Positions 44,096-56,499 of a DNA stretch of 64,000 bases are shown piece after piece; position 1 is the first letter of the stretch, and each line of letters starts with the position of its first letter. Made by a program: the position numbers and the translations under genes. This DNA comes from Promerops cafer (taxonomy: Eukaryota > Chordata > Aves > Passeriformes > Nectariniidae), in NCBI GenBank assembly GCA_013398275.1, contig VZSE01014383.1, positions 1 through 64,000 of the forward strand, written 5' to 3'. The notes beneath the pieces are model-generated. The model was given only the letters and a program-made list of their open reading frames with translations. It had not been told where the DNA came from and ran no database searches.

Positions 44096-45574
44096 GACAT
44101 TTTCACTGCGACTTCATTGTGGAAATCTGGAATCGGTTTCGGGTCAAATCGGAGCCCGTGTTTTTCCAATTCCTCTTTGCCATATTTAAATAAAAGCGAA
44201 ACGCAAAACCTCTCTGGGAGTTTTGCATCCTGTTTATGCTCGGCACAGCTTGATCTGCAAAATTCCTATTCAATTCTTTTCAGATTCCAAGATGCCCTGG
44301 AGTAATGGAAGAGCCACCCACATGCTCAGCTCCCAGTCACCCGCTGGCAGCGATTAGTGCTGATGCTAATGATCGTGTCGTGATCAGCCATTAATGACGG
44401 ATGTTAATATCTATTTTGCATAAAAGCTCCGTGTGATGTCCTGAGCATCTCGAGGATCTCAAATTAAACCACGGCTTTATAAAAAATGATCTCTCTCTGG
44501 TCAGGGGAAATGTTTGGTGTCTGAGGTCACCCCCAGGGGACGGGCTGCTCGCACTGGGGGCTGAGCACCAAAGGATCTCCTACATCCCTGGAGACCCCTC
44601 ACTTCTGCTGGGCTGAGGGAGGGGAGGTTTAGGCTGTGTTTGCTCATCCAGTTCTGGACGTTGAGGACACTTTGGGCCACCAGAACCTTCCGTTTGACTC
44701 CTGGTGACACAAAGCCTCTGTTTCCCCTCAGTTCTGCTTGTGATGTTTGGCTACGTCACGGTTTGAGGAGCTGGTCCTGCTTCAGAGAGTTCACAGGACC
44801 ATGAAGTCACCACTTCTCCAGGCAAGGCCACCCCAAGGTCAACGCTCCTGTTCCCTCGACGCTTAATCTCCTATTGGCTTCAGCTGTGTTAATGACCTTG
44901 AGCCAGGTCATTATCCCCTAATTAGTGATTGGAATTCACAGGGACTGAGCCCCTGCGGCTCGGGCAGCAACCAAGGAGGCTTGGGGAGATCTGCAGGGGA
45001 TTCCAGAGCCTCCAGAGAAGGGAGAGGAAACTCCAGCTTGAGAAATGTGGGACATCCTGAGCAGGGAGGTGAAGGAGGAGAGGCTGGCCAAAATGAGGCC
45101 GTTTTATGCTGACTTCGTACGGATTTGGTGCATGGGTTCATCCAGCAAGCCAAAAAACCCCCGCATTGTTACAGCTGGATGTGAACACCAGAGGTGTTTA
45201 AAGCTCTGCAAGGTGGATTCTTAGATCCAACAGCGATTTTACAGAGGAAAATATTCAAATTAGGGCCATAAAAATGTCTCAGTTATATTTTGCTTTGAGT
45301 GAAAGGACTGCGCAGGCTCTGAAAGATGCCCAGAGGAGCAGAGCTCTGTTTGTTTGGATTGGAGATCCAGGAAAGCAATCCTTGCTGCAGACAGCTGAGG
45401 CAAATTCCTCCCCATTAATCCCCGGGGGTTTCCTCACAGTTTGTCCCGGTTGTGGAATCCACGGTGTCGTTATTTGACGTGTCCTCAGCAGAGCAGAAAT
45501 GTCCCTTGAGGCGACCTGCAGCGCAGGGAGGAGAGGATTTCTCTTGCCCAATGTTTGTGGTTCTTCCAGGCCTC

Positions 45575-45800
45575 CCCACCCTCACAGGGAACAATTCCTT
45601 CCTCATATCCCACCTAAAACTCCTCTCCATCACTCTGAAATCATTTCCCCATGTCCTGTCCCTGCAGTTCCTGAGGAAAACTCCCTCTCCAGCTTCCCTG
45701 GAGCCCCTGCAGATCCTGGGAGGGGCTCTGAGGTCTCCACAGGCTCAGCATTCCCAACATTCCAAACATTCCCAACATTCCAAACATTCCAAACATTCCC
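45575..45800 (-). mobile_element. CR1 LINE fragment
   Basis: ccctcacagggaacaattcc, then cctccatcactctgaaatca-like sequence and cttccctggagcccctgcag. It is nearly identical to 36595-36740. Confidence 0.75.
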
Positions 45801-46589
45801 AGCCTGGCTCCACAGGGGAAAGGCTCCTTATCAACTTTATGGCCTTCTCTGGATTTGCAAAAGGAAATAAAGTGTGCCATGGCCAGTGATAGAGGAGAAA
45901 GTTGGAAGCTCGGCAGCGCAGGGAAGTGAAAGTCTCTGCTCGAAGACCAAACCACTGCTGTGGCCATGAAACCTCAGTAACTCAATTCCCACCTGCAGGG
46001 AGGGCAGGAATGAGTAAGAAAATTGTTTTTTCAGGCTCGTGTGAGGCTGAGCCACTTCTTAGCAAGGGCGAGAACCCCCGGGCAGGTGAATCATTCATTG
46101 CTCTCCCAGTCCCGGCTGCAACTTTTCCTTTTTAACCCATTCCTCTCTAATGAGCCTTTTCTCCATAAACTATAAATAACTAATTCCAATTGCTTATTGA
46201 GCACCTGGTCATTTAGTGGCTACTCAGCTCATCCCAGGCTGTTTCCCACGCCAGGGATGGGTGATGAGGGATGAATCACGCTGGGGAAACCATTACTTAT
46301 TTTACACTGCAGAAACTGGTTAATTGAGGCTGTTCCACATTCCAAACCCTGCAGGATTTGATTTTATTTTGGTTCCAAAAATAGCAGTGGCTCTGAAAGC
46401 AGGAACACGTGGGGAAAACATGAACACACAGGTCAGCCTGCAAACCCAAACCGCCAACATCTGCTGAGCCCAGGGCAAGGATTTGTTTCCCCCAGGAATT
46501 GACCCCACAGGCTCCTCCCAGCCCTGCAGGTGTTTTCCATGGATTTCATGTTTCCTTGGCATTCCTCCAGCTCCAGGGATTAAATGATG

Positions 46590-46965
46590 ATTCCAAACCC
46601 ACAAGAAAACAGAGATGCCACCACACCAGCACAGAATCCCAGAGCAACCCCAGAGAAGAAAGGTCCCAGACCACCAAATCCAAGCTGTGCCTGATCCCCA
46701 CCTTGTCCCAGCCCAGAGCACTGAGTACCACCTCCAGCCCTTCCTCGGACACCTCCAGGGATGGGCACTCCAACCCTCCCCGGGCAGCCCCTTCCAAGGC
46801 CTGACCACCCTTTCCATGGGGAAATTCGTCCTGATGTCCCCCCTGAGCCTCCTCTCCTCCAGGCTGAGCCCCCCCAGCTCCCTCAGGATTCTCCAGCCCC
46901 TTCCCCACCTCTGTTCCCTTCTCTGGACACACTCCAGCCCCTCAGTGTCCCTCTTGCCCATCGAC
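46590..46965 (-). mobile_element. CR1 LINE 3' end (about 370 bp)
   Basis: cctccagggatgggcactcc, then cagccccttccaaggcctga, then ctcctccaggctgagccccc: inverted CR1. Confidence 0.88.
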
Positions 46966-47031
46966 CCAGCCTATTTCATGGAGCAGTGACTGAAAACATC
47001 CGGGACTGTTAGGTCGGCTTGAAACACCATT

Positions 47032-47037
47032 TTTATT
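47032..47037 (-). terminator. Polyadenylation signal of EDCH-type gene A
   Basis: TTTATT on + (AATAAA on -), about 245 bp after the stop codon. Confidence 0.7.
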
Positions 47038-47280
47038 GTCATGCTGGAGGACGAAGCAGCAAAGCAAGAAGGGAACCATTCCCAGCGCTGGCAGAGGAAA
47101 CATAAATAGCTCAGGGCTCCTTAAACCGACAGGTTTCATCCTAAAACTGCATCACCTCTGGCAGTTTTAGAAGGCTTTGCTTGGAGAGAAGTGACAAAGC
47201 TGCACAGCCACGAGCACTGGGACGAGCTGGAAGCTGCGGGCGAGGAGCGCTCCGGTGCATCCCGGTGCCGGATCCCGCTC

Positions 47281-47598
47281 TCAGTACTTGGGGTACGATG
47301 GTGGCAGCTTGCAGATGTTCTTGGTGACCTGGGGGCAGACTGGGGGGCAGTAACGCTGCACTGGGGGGCAGCAGGGCTGCACTGGTGGGCAGTAACGCTG
47401 CACTGATGGGCAGTAACGCTGCACGGGGGGGTAGCAGGGCTGCACGGGGGGACAGCAGGGCGTCACGTAGCTGAACCTCTGCCTCTGGATGGTGTAGTGG
47501 CAGGAGGGCCCCGAGTGGCAGGAGCTGGATCCGTGGCAGGAGGAGCGGGATCCATGGCAGGAGGACTCGTAGTCGTGGCAGGACCCGCGGGAGCACAT
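47281..47598 (-). CDS. EDCH-type EDC protein A (mosaic member of a trio)
   Basis: A single coding exon of 105 residues (exon 2 from 47619). It starts MCSRGSCHDYESSCHGSRSS. A Cys-His-Ser head of about 35 residues leads to YTIQRQRFSYVTPCCPPVQ. Next come seven units of the YCPPVQR/PCCPPVQ type, then CPQVTKNICKLPPSYPKY. The head is almost identical at the DNA level to gene B (50013), and the tail and 3' UTR are almost identical to gene C (52916), so this copy is mosaic. The Gln-rich Pro/Cys repeats resemble cross-linkable units of other cornification proteins. Naming follows the Cys-His motif used for bird EDCH; the exact number is not known to me. Exon 1 ends at 48086. Confidence 0.82.
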   Translation of the reverse strand: MCSRGSCHDYESSCHGSRSSCHGSSSCHSGPSCHYTIQRQRFSYVTPCCPPVQPCYPPVQRYCPSVQRYCPPVQPCCPPVQRYCPPVCPQVTKNICKLPPSYPKY

Positions 47599-48149
47599 CG
47601 TCCTGGAGTTCTGGCAAAGCTGTTTGGAGCAAGGGGTCAATGTGGTGAGAGGAGGCTCTGGTTCTCTTCTTATATTCCCCCCCTTTTCTTTTCAATAATA
47701 TTTTTTCTTGACATCTCCCGTGAGCTGTTTCTCTCTGTTTTTCACCTGCCTAATCCAGACCCAACACCCGCTCGATCCCGCCGGGTCTGCTGGGCGTGCT
47801 CTGGGAACTGGGGTGTGAAATCAGGTCCCTGTGAGTCAGCTGGAGCCCCAGGAGCCCCTCTGCCAAGCCCCAGTTCCAGCAGAGTTTGTGCCACCCGAGG
47901 ACCCCTCCAGGGGCTGCACCTTTCCCGGGGATCCTTGTCCCTCCATCTGCCATTCCCCACCCCTCCCTCCCTCAGCACACGCAGGAGGCATTTCCCTAAA
48001 TCCCAGCTCCCACGAGATCCATAAAAACCCCTCGCGGAGGCTTCCTCTCTGTCAGCAAGAACAGGAATGGCGAAATCGGTCTCACCCTCTCGAGCGGGAA
48101 GTTTCTGGAAGCGAAGGTGAGCGACTGCGGAGGACGGGGCTGAGGGACC

Positions 48150-48156
48150 TTTTATA
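48150..48156 (-). promoter_or_regulatory. TATA box of EDCH-type gene A
   Basis: TTTTATA on +; the exon 1 donor (gagag|ggtgag) is 64 bp downstream at 48086. Confidence 0.75.
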
Positions 48157-48169
48157 TTCTCCCGAGGTC

Positions 48170-49735
48170 ACCTGGGGTGTGAGGCACCTCCTTGCGATGA
48201 CACTTTAATTAATTCTGCGTTCAATCCCGCAGATGTTTGCGCTTCCCCTGTTTTTAGGTGTTCCCTCCTTGACGCACCGGGCCCTGTCCCGGCGGTGATT
48301 CCTAGTTCAGGGATTTTGGAAGGGCAGTTCTCTCCCATTTCCTGGAGACTGACACTGATGTGACGGGTGTTAATTAGGGATGAGGGACACCTGGGATTGC
48401 ATCAGGCACAGAAAGGTCTCAGAAACGCTGACTCCTGGGGTTGGTCTCCCGTTGGGTGCAGGTGACAGCTCAGGGTTTTAATTCCCCTGTTGTTGAGTGC
48501 CAAGAGGAAATGGGATTACCGGCTGCAATTCCTGGGGATGGCACAACGCTGGAAAATCCGGCGGGATCTCCTCGGCTCCCTGGGATGGAAAGAAATAAAA
48601 TGTTCCTGATTCTTTGCATGTCCCTCGACTTGGCAGATGCCTGGGATGATCCCATCAGGTGGTTCCACGTGAATCACAGGTTATTAACGCAGAGGATCAG
48701 AGAAAAACATCTGACCCTGAGCTCTGTATGAGGTTTGAGGATATTAAATTTTCCCATTCCTTGGTTTCTCTTTCCTTCTGCGATCCCTCACATTTTTTTT
48801 CACCTGAGCTCACCAAAGGATTCAGAGAAGAGGAGCTGAAGTTTGAGCAAATATTGGGTTTTGTCACTACTGGTGGAAGTTTGGGCATTAAAGCTGGATT
48901 TATGACCCTGTTAGACTCAGAGTTTGAAGTGTAAGAAAATGAAACTCCTCAGTCTAGGAAAATGTTGCCCATTAGAGCAATTCACTGAGTGGGAAGGGGA
49001 GATGTCCCAAACTGGGGGTGTCCCACAGGTGTTCTCCAGGCTAAAGGCAGCCAGTTCTTCATGGGGAGTTTTGTGGAGCAAGGGAGGATGGCAGGAATTG
49101 CTCAGGGACATTTGGTGACTCCGGTGTGGGTCCCTCAGCACTGCCCAGGTGACAAAGTGGGAGCTTGTGTGACAGTTCTCCTTTTGTCCATCACCACACT
49201 GATGCTCTCCAAAATCTTTCTACCTCCTCAAGGGCCTTCCAAAAACACCCAAAAAACATCTCTGGACCTTTCAAACTCGGGGCCTGCTCAGGAAAACAGG
49301 GTCTCAAAAGAGTTCCCATCATCCTTTGCTCACAGTTCTTTCACAGGAATTTGGGCCTTCTGTTTTCAGAGGCTCAAAGGCTTTCAAATACTTGAAAATT
49401 TATATCCAAGGTCTGAAACAGAGCCCGGAGTAAATTATTACATATTGAGAAGGAGCACTGGCAACTGTGACCTACTTATTCGCCTTCCATTTAATTTCCT
49501 GGAATCACTGAGGTGGGAAGAGCCCTCTGAGATCATCGAGTCCAATCTTTGACCATCTCCCCCTTTACTGAGGTGTCTTCCATTCATTCCCAAATGAACG
49601 AGGGAATTGTCTGCCACCAAATACTGGGATACTTTGGAAATACAAAGAAATTTGAATTGAAAACCCCTGAAAAAATTTACCAAAAAATCAAGGAAAAAGA
49701 GAATAAAGGAATTCAAAGGCAACGAGGGTCTCATG
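48170..49735. other. Intergenic stretch between EDCH-type genes A and B
   Basis: No gene was recognised. A short inverted CR1 end lies at 49500-49620 (gaagagccctctgagatcat, then cgagtccaatctttgacc). Confidence 0.5.
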
Positions 49736-49742
49736 AACCAGA

Positions 49743-49748
49743 TTTATT
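49743..49748 (-). terminator. Polyadenylation signal of EDCH-type gene B
   Basis: TTTATT on + (AATAAA on -), about 265 bp after the stop codon. Confidence 0.7.
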
Positions 49749-50012
49749 GTTTCCCAAACCCAGATTAGTCTGAAACAGAAGTGCAAGACAGAGAAAGATT
49801 CCCAACAAATAATTATGCCCCGAATAATTAGAAAGGACATTTCCCGAATAATTAGCAAGACTGACACCGTGAACGTTAATTAGGGGAGCATTTCATCCCC
49901 ACCAGGATCCCGCATGGCAGAGACCCAGGGATTTCAGCGCGGACGAGACGAGACGAGGTCCGAGCGTCCAAGGGAGGAGCCGGCGGCTCCGGCTGCCGGG
50001 ACTGGATCCTGT

Positions 50013-50321
50013 TCAATACTTGGGACATGCCGGTGGCAGGCCCCAGATGTTCTTGGTGAACTGGGCACAGTAGGGGACCTGGGGACAGCAGGGGACCTGG
50101 GGACAGCAGGGGACAGGGGGACAATAGCGCTGCACGGGGGGACAGCAGGGCGTCACGTAGGTGCATTTCTGCACCGGCTGCCTCTGGATGTAGCGGCAGG
50201 AGGGCTCTGGCTCGTGGCAGGAGGAGCGGGATCTGTGGCAGGAGAACCAGGATCTGTGGCAGGAGGAGCGGGATCCGTGGCAGGAGGACTCGTAGTCGTG
50301 GCAGGACCCGCGGGAGCACAT
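50013..50321 (-). CDS. EDCH-type EDC protein B
   Basis: A single coding exon of 102 residues (exon 2 from 50342, acceptor ttccctccag). It starts MCSRGSCHDYESSCHGSRSS, the same 20 residues as gene A. The Cys-His-Ser head is longer, with extra SCHRS units, followed by RYIQRQPVQKCTYVTPCCPP. The tail is shorter and different, with CCPQVP units, ending FTKNIWGLPPACPKY. The shared end (TKNI..LPP..PKY) ties it to genes A and C. It is probably a small, highly cross-linkable cornification protein (family inference). Exon 1 ends at 50667. Confidence 0.82.
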   Translation of the reverse strand: MCSRGSCHDYESSCHGSRSSCHRSWFSCHRSRSSCHEPEPSCRYIQRQPVQKCTYVTPCCPPVQRYCPPVPCCPQVPCCPQVPYCAQFTKNIWGLPPACPKY

Positions 50322-50736
50322 CGTCCTGGAGTTCTGGCAGAGCTGGAGGGAAGAGAGAGATGGTCAGGCTGGGACAGCTGCGCCTCCCGCGTTTTCCTTG
50401 GCTCTTGTTTGGGACTGGAATGGGAAATGTTGTTTCCCTCTGTTTTGTGATGTGTGGGACATCGTGACCCTTCCTTTTGGAGGACACTCCACAATGGCGG
50501 GAGTTTCCCTCCCAAGACGCTCCTGTTGGCTTTTAAAGTTAGAGTGTGTGTTCAGGCACCCTGTCATCAAAAATAAGGAATTTCTAACACAAAAGCAAGG
50601 TCTAAACACAGAACTCTGTGAACTTCTGCTGCTCAAGAGTAGGTAAATCAACATAATCCAACTCACCCTTGGCTGGAGCGAGAGGAAGAGCTCGGGGAGC
50701 TGATGCTGAGTGAAGGATGGACAGGGGATGCCGGAC

Positions 50737-50743
50737 TTTTATA
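50737..50743 (-). promoter_or_regulatory. TATA box of EDCH-type gene B
   Basis: TTTTATA on +; the exon 1 donor (aagg|gtgagt) is 70 bp downstream at 50667. Confidence 0.75.
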
Positions 50744-50759
50744 TCTCCCAAAGGGTTGT

Positions 50760-52650
50760 CCTGGGAATTAGGCACCTCTTGGCAATGCTGACACAAACCC
50801 TCACCATCATATTTATCTCCTGTGTCTCGTTTTTAGCATTTCCGACCTGACGCAGTCAGGAAAAAACCAACGATGACTTTTTCCTCAGCACTTTAATAAG
50901 CACAGAATTTCCCAATCTGCTTAGAAGGGAATTTTGGAGGCAGTTGCATATTTCCGTGGCAAAAATGAACCTATCCCTGGAGTTATTAAGTGATTTGTCG
51001 TTGGGCAACCGGGGTTGCATCAACTCTGTCGGGTTGACTCCTTCCCTGCGTGCTGCCCCTGGTTTTCCGTGGCCGAGTCACATTTTGATTGATAGGTTTT
51101 TTTCCCCTGACACAAGGGACTGTGTAATTAAGAGCCACAACTCCCAGGGACTTCATTAGAGGGAGGTCCTGGTGACTACCTCGGACCCGACGCCTTGACT
51201 CCGGAGGTGACGCCAAAAGGACATCCCCAATCCCAATTCTTTCCGTTCCGTTTGCCAGCCGTCAGCTGGTTTTTTCATTTGTGCCACAATATTTTCCTGT
51301 TCACCTTCCCCCTGGATGGAGGGGGTTTCAAATCCTCAGCAGGAAGGGTTTGTGTGAGGATTTTACCTCTTGGCAACCTGTTTTCAGCCCCAGATTTCTG
51401 TGGGGTCCCATTTTATTTAAGCGGTTTTGTAATTTTTATTCATTCCCACATTTCGCTCTTTGCTTCCAAGTTTCTGTCAGAGCAGCCCAAGGTTTTAGGA
51501 CAATAAAATGGGTGATTGTCCCTTTCCTGTGACTTTTATCCAGGTGAATGCCACAGGAACAACTCAGGGGTCAGGGAATGAGATGATCTTTCGGGTCACT
51601 CCCTACCCAAACTATTTTATGATTCTATGACTCTTTTTATTTATTTGTCAGGCCGTGGTTCAGAAACCCAAAAACTTTTAGGAAAATCTTTTAGACCCAA
51701 TCCTTGCTTAGGAAAATCTGAAGTCTTCTGGAAGCTGTGATGTAGAAATGCTTCATCTAGGTAGATAAAACTCCTTTTCGGGGGAGGCCCTTGAGTCAAT
51801 TCTCCCTCAGGCAGGAGGAATTCATGGAATCAGGGAATCACAGAGTGACTGGGGTTGAAAGGCACATTAAAGATCATCTCATTCAACTCTCAGGGTTATT
51901 AATTCAAGCTGAGTCTGATTGCTGAGCTCTTGGGGAAGCTGCTGCAGCCACAGAGCCTGTTCTGGAACTGGTGTCTCAGCTGGACTGGGAGATAAGGAAA
52001 GTCTGAGGTTGTCAAAAGTCCAGAGAGATTTCACATTTAAAATAAGTGTCTGCAATTGTCACTGAAAACAGTAATTTGGAGCTCAGTGAAAGAAGGAGGG
52101 TTGGGAAAAGCCAGGAGGTGCTTATTTGCATTTATTAGGCACCTCAAAATGTTTGTGCCTCTGAGTCAGAGGGACAAATGAAGTGTGAGGAGCTGCTGAG
52201 GAGGGGACTCAGTTCTGCACTGAGTGGAATCCTGGAGCGGGTTGGATGGGAAGGGACCTTAAAGATCTCCAGTGCCACCCCTGCCATGGGCAGGGACACC
52301 TCCCACTGTCCAACCTGGCCTTGGACCCTGCCAGGGATCCATGGAATCACCTGTGCCAAGGGCTCACCATCCTCCCGGGAGCAATTCCTTCTGGATATAA
52401 ATGTATAAACACATATTCTATATCAATATGTGAATAAACAGGGTGCAGGTGAGCTCCCTGAGCCTTCAGCTGCTCCAGAAATGCCTCTGGAATCACTGGC
52501 TTTTATTAATTTGAAATTTTAGGGACATTTTGTGATCAGCTTGAGGACAAAAGAGCGAGAAGTGGTGACTAAGAGGTCAGAGGTAACAATTATTCTGAAG
52601 AAAAAAGGTCAATGAATAAACAGACCATAAACCTCTTTTACTTTTGGAAA
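50760..52650. other. Intergenic stretch between EDCH-type genes B and C
   Basis: No gene was recognised. Small CR1 ends lie at 51545-51635 (+), 51825-51900 (-) and 52235-52400 (-), each with the ggttggaagggacc or gattctatgact terminus. Confidence 0.5.
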
Positions 52651-52656
52651 TCAAAT

Positions 52657-52662
52657 TTTATT
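52657..52662 (-). terminator. Polyadenylation signal of EDCH-type gene C
   Basis: TTTATT on + (AATAAA on -), about 255 bp after the stop codon. Confidence 0.7.
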
Positions 52663-52915
52663 GTTTTGGAGGCTGTCACATAGGTGGAAAGCAGCAGGAA
52701 TCATTCCCAGCTTTCTGGAAAGCAACCTGAGCTGGGTCTTGCGTGCTGAGCAAATTAAACCAAATAGGAGCAAAACGGGGCCCAATTCTAATCACAGGCA
52801 AGCAATTCGAGGATCAAATTAAAAACAGGAATAAAGAACCATTGGCTGAAGCTTTAGGCATGGAGAGCATCCGAGGCTGGAGCGCTCCGGTGCATCCCGG
52901 TGCCAGATCCTGCTC

Positions 52916-53227
52916 TCAGTACTTGGGGTACGATGGTGGCAGCTTGCAGATGTTCTTGGTGACCTGGGGGCAGACTGGGGGGCAGTAACGCTGCACTGGG
53001 GGGCAGCAGGGCTGCACTGGGGGGCAGTAACGCTGCACTGGTGGGCAGTAACGCTGCACAGGGGGGTAGCAGGGCTGCACGGGGGGACAGCAGGGTGTCA
53101 CGTAGCTGAACTTCTGCACAGGCTGCCTCTGGATGGTGTAGTGGCACGAGGGCCCCGAGTCGTGGCAGGAGGAGCGGGATTCATGGCACGAGGTCTCGTG
53201 GCTGTGGCAGGACCCACGGGAGCACAT
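52916..53227 (-). CDS. EDCH-type EDC protein C
   Basis: A single coding exon of 103 residues (exon 2 from 53248, acceptor ttccctgcag). It starts MCSRGSCHSHETSCHESRSS, so its head differs from genes A and B. The middle is YTIQRQPVQKFSYVTPCCPP, followed by the same YCPPVQR/PCCPPVQ repeat order as gene A. The ending CPQVTKNICKLPPSYPKY is identical to gene A. The match to gene A extends across the stop into the 3' UTR. Exon 1 ends at 53763. Role inferred as for genes A and B. Confidence 0.82.
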   Translation of the reverse strand: MCSRGSCHSHETSCHESRSSCHDSGPSCHYTIQRQPVQKFSYVTPCCPPVQPCYPPVQRYCPPVQRYCPPVQPCCPPVQRYCPPVCPQVTKNICKLPPSYPKY

Positions 53228-53831
53228 TGTCCTGGAGCGGTGGCAGAGCTGCAGGGAAGAGAGGAACGGTCACAGCGGGCACGAGCTTATAGACATTTGC
53301 TCTGGGATTCCCCATTTTCTTCCTAGTTTCCAGTTCTTTAGGGGTGAAAAAGTGGGATCAGTGTTGTTGGGAGATGCTTTAATGCCTCACTAAACCCAGA
53401 ACCTTTTGTGGATGGGACTTGTTTTCCAGAGAAAAATTGGTCCAAACATCCATTTCCCAAGAGCAGCTTTCAGACCCTCTGGTTCCTCCTGCTTGGAAAC
53501 CTCCAAGTCCCTTTTCCACAAAACCCTCTGTCTGTATTTTCTACCCTTTCTGTTATTTTGGTTTGACTTGAGCCTCTGCTCAAGGCCTTTATTGTCATTT
53601 ATTTTAATAATTTACTCTTGTGGGTAACAAGAACTTTGTCTCCAGTACGACCAAGATCCAGAGGTGAGGATGGAGTATCCAACACTCCAATTCCACCCAA
53701 ACTCATGGGAAAACATCCAGTTTCCTAAAGAAACTCCAAGGGAAGAGAAAAATTGAACTCACCCTTCCAGCAGTGGGGATGGAGCTGTTTTGGAGCAGAG
53801 CAGTGAGTGAAGGAAACTGGGATGGGAAACC

Positions 53832-53838
53832 TTTTATA
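53832..53838 (-). promoter_or_regulatory. TATA box of EDCH-type gene C
   Basis: TTTTATA on +; the exon 1 donor (aagg|gtgagt) is 69 bp downstream at 53763. Confidence 0.75.
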
Positions 53839-54352
53839 CTTTTCCACAGGGTTATCTGGGACATGAGGCATCCCTAATTACAGATCCCAGCCCATTTCTA
53901 TCCGCTGTGTTCAGCTTCCCGTATTTTCCCTTTGATGCTCTGTGCTTTTAGCATTGTAATTATTAACAGCTCGTTAATTCCTTCACCTCCCTATGAAGGA
54001 GATTGGAAGGAATTTCACGTGAAGTGACGCCAGCACAGACACCAATGGATCTGCTCATGGACAGTGTGGATCACGCAGAAGAGCTGTTTGTAATTCAGAA
54101 TTCCTCAGGGTCACATGGACCAGGAGCTCCACGTGATCGACCTCCATGCGAAACAAAAATTACTGATGTTAATCCCTGCGGATTAGGTTTAGGGCAGGAA
54201 TACTGCAGAGGAATTGCCCAATGGGGCCGGATATCTCAATGAGAGATTTGCATTAGCCCAAATCTGTCCTTCATTGATAGTTCCAACCTGCCTGGCCCAG
54301 TGTGGCCCAGCAAGGATTTCTCTTCCAGGTGCCCGTCAAAGCCACGGGGTCA

Positions 54353-54510
54353 CAGGTCCTGCCACCAAACCAGAGTGGGCTCCTGTCCATGGGCCCACAG
54401 GTCCTGCCAACAAACCTGCCCCAGATTGGGTTCCTGTCCATGAGACCACAGGTCCTGCCACCAAACCTGCTCCAGAGTGGGCTCCTGTCCATGGGCTGCC
54501 ACCTCTGTGG
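54353..54510. repeat. 45-51-bp tandem repeat
   Basis: Three imperfect units contain caggtcctgccaccaaacc and gggctcctgtccatggg, beginning at 54353, 54398 and 54449. Confidence 0.75.
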
Positions 54511-54649
54511 ATCCCCATCCACCAAAACCTGGCCAAGCAAACCCAGCCTGGGGCTTCAGGTGCTGTTTCAGTCTGGTGTTGCAATGCGGTGTTGAGGGCA
54601 GTGGTACCAGATCCCAGGACAGGATGGTTTGAGGTGGACAGAATCCCAG

Positions 54650-54800
54650 ATTTCCGGAATCACTGATGTTGGAAAAGATCTTCAAGACCATTGAGCCCAA
54701 CCTTTGACCAACCCCCACCTTGTCAAGCAGACCAGAGCACTGAGTGCCACGTCCAGGCGTTCCTTGGACTCCTTCAGGGTGGCCCAAGTCCCGCTCACCC
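54650..54800 (-). mobile_element. CR1 LINE fragment
   Basis: ggaatcactgatgttggaaa, then cattgagcccaacctttgac, then agcactgagtgccacgtcca: inverted CR1 3' end. Confidence 0.75.
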
Positions 54801-54809
54801 TCCCAGAGG

Positions 54810-56495
54810 TGTTTTGGTTATTTTCCCTCCTGGTTTTACTCAGAATTTTTTACTTTAGCTGGGACAGAGTGCTGCTGTTGCCGTCCTGCTTCTGGCACTT
54901 CCGAAATTATTTCAGGGATGATGAGACAGGGATGAAGCTCAGGAGAGACATAAACACAACAACGTGATGTAGGAGACACTTCGGAACCTGGATTTTCCCG
55001 TGAATCACGGATGAACTTTGGTCCATCATGCCTGGGTACAAGTCATGCCCATCTGACCCATCAATTACATCTGCTTGTCCCATAAAAGGCAGGAATGTCT
55101 CAACGCTGGGATGGCACCGGGGATTAGGCGTGAGGCACGAGGGATTTGGGGTGATGCTCTGCTGACTCACCGGGATCCCTCAAACTGGTCCATTCACAGC
55201 TGAGCTTCGTTACCCCGGTGTACAGAAGGAAGCCATGAACACTTCCCTGCAAGGTTTGGGAAAGCACTTCAGGGATTTTTGGCCACGTGTGGGAGGAGAT
55301 TTGCTGTCACGTGAGAGGGGTGAGGAGGGAAAAAAGGAAAAAAAAAAAAGGGTGTCAGATGTAAATATCAGGAACTGGGGGCAGGAAACAGAAATGTCTG
55401 AGGTCATGAGAGGGTGAAGCCCCCATTCTCCAGGAGTGGCTGGAGAGCATTGCTGTGGAAGCTTCCAGCTCCATGAAGTGTGGGATGAGCAGCTGGAGCC
55501 CAGCAGCAGCGCTGCCACTCCCTGCGGCCGACTGAGGGGGTTTCACCAATGGTCTGGAGCATTTATGGAAAATTATCCACAAACTCTGTGTTTGCACTCC
55601 TGACTTGGCTCTGCCCCAACCAATCTGTGCTTGCTGTAACCAAGAGGGAGAGACTTTCCCTGGAATATTTCTCTGCAGGGATTCAGCCCCTTCGCTGCTG
55701 TGGCCTCTGTGGGAGGAGAAGGTGGGGACAACTTCCTGCTGGATTTCTGCAACCTTTCCTGCAGCCTTTCCTGCTTCACTCCGCAGATGTGTGCGGAGAT
55801 AACAGAACTCCAGCTCGGCAGAGATTCCCTGTCTCCATTCCTCAGGCCCTTCCCAAGTCTTTCCTTCCGTGAAGTGACACAAGCTGGATCGCTCCGGCTC
55901 AGCCGGGAGCGTGGGTGAAACCTTGGATTGCTTCGAAAGGATTCACGTCGGAGATTTTATCTCCCCTTCCCACAAATTCAGGCTCAAACCCGGCCTGGAG
56001 CCTCTCGTCTGGCTGGGTTTCAACCCCTGTTGGCGTGGGGTGGGTTTGGCACTGCCCGAGGGGTGCTGGGGGACGGGGACTGGCACCACTCGATGTCCCC
56101 GTGCCAGGCTGGAGCCGCACGTTCCCGACCCCGAAGTTCATTCCCTGCTCCTGCAATCACGGACCTCACACCTGGGATTGAGGCTCCTCGTTATTTTAAT
56201 TAAGAGTAATAATAAAATGAGAGCTAATAGTACCTTTCTTGCTCCTTTCAAAGGTTCAGCACAAAGCCTTGGCTAATTAAATGTCTCGTGCATTACACAC
56301 AGTGCTGCCCTCATCCCACAGAGCAGCAGTCGGCCTGGTGGGGTCTGGGAGAGAGCCCAGGCACGGGTCTGGGGCAGTGAAATCCAACTGCAGGTTTTCA
56401 TGGACATCTGTTCGTCTCAAATTCCATTTTTTTCCTTTCACATCTACAAGGCAGGGCTCGGAACTTTCATGGTTTAAGTCAGTTAAAAGCTTGGG
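54810..56495. other. Intergenic stretch between EDCH-type gene C and the 57627 gene
   Basis: No gene, RNA or clear repeat was recognised. Confidence 0.45.
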
Positions 56496-56499
56496 AGGA

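Larger units (their letters stand above)
43400..46555. other. Intergenic stretch between EDCRP and the EDCH trio
   Basis: No gene was recognised over about 3 kb. It holds two CR1 pieces (listed separately) and a short array of cattccaaa units at 45757-45805. Confidence 0.5.
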
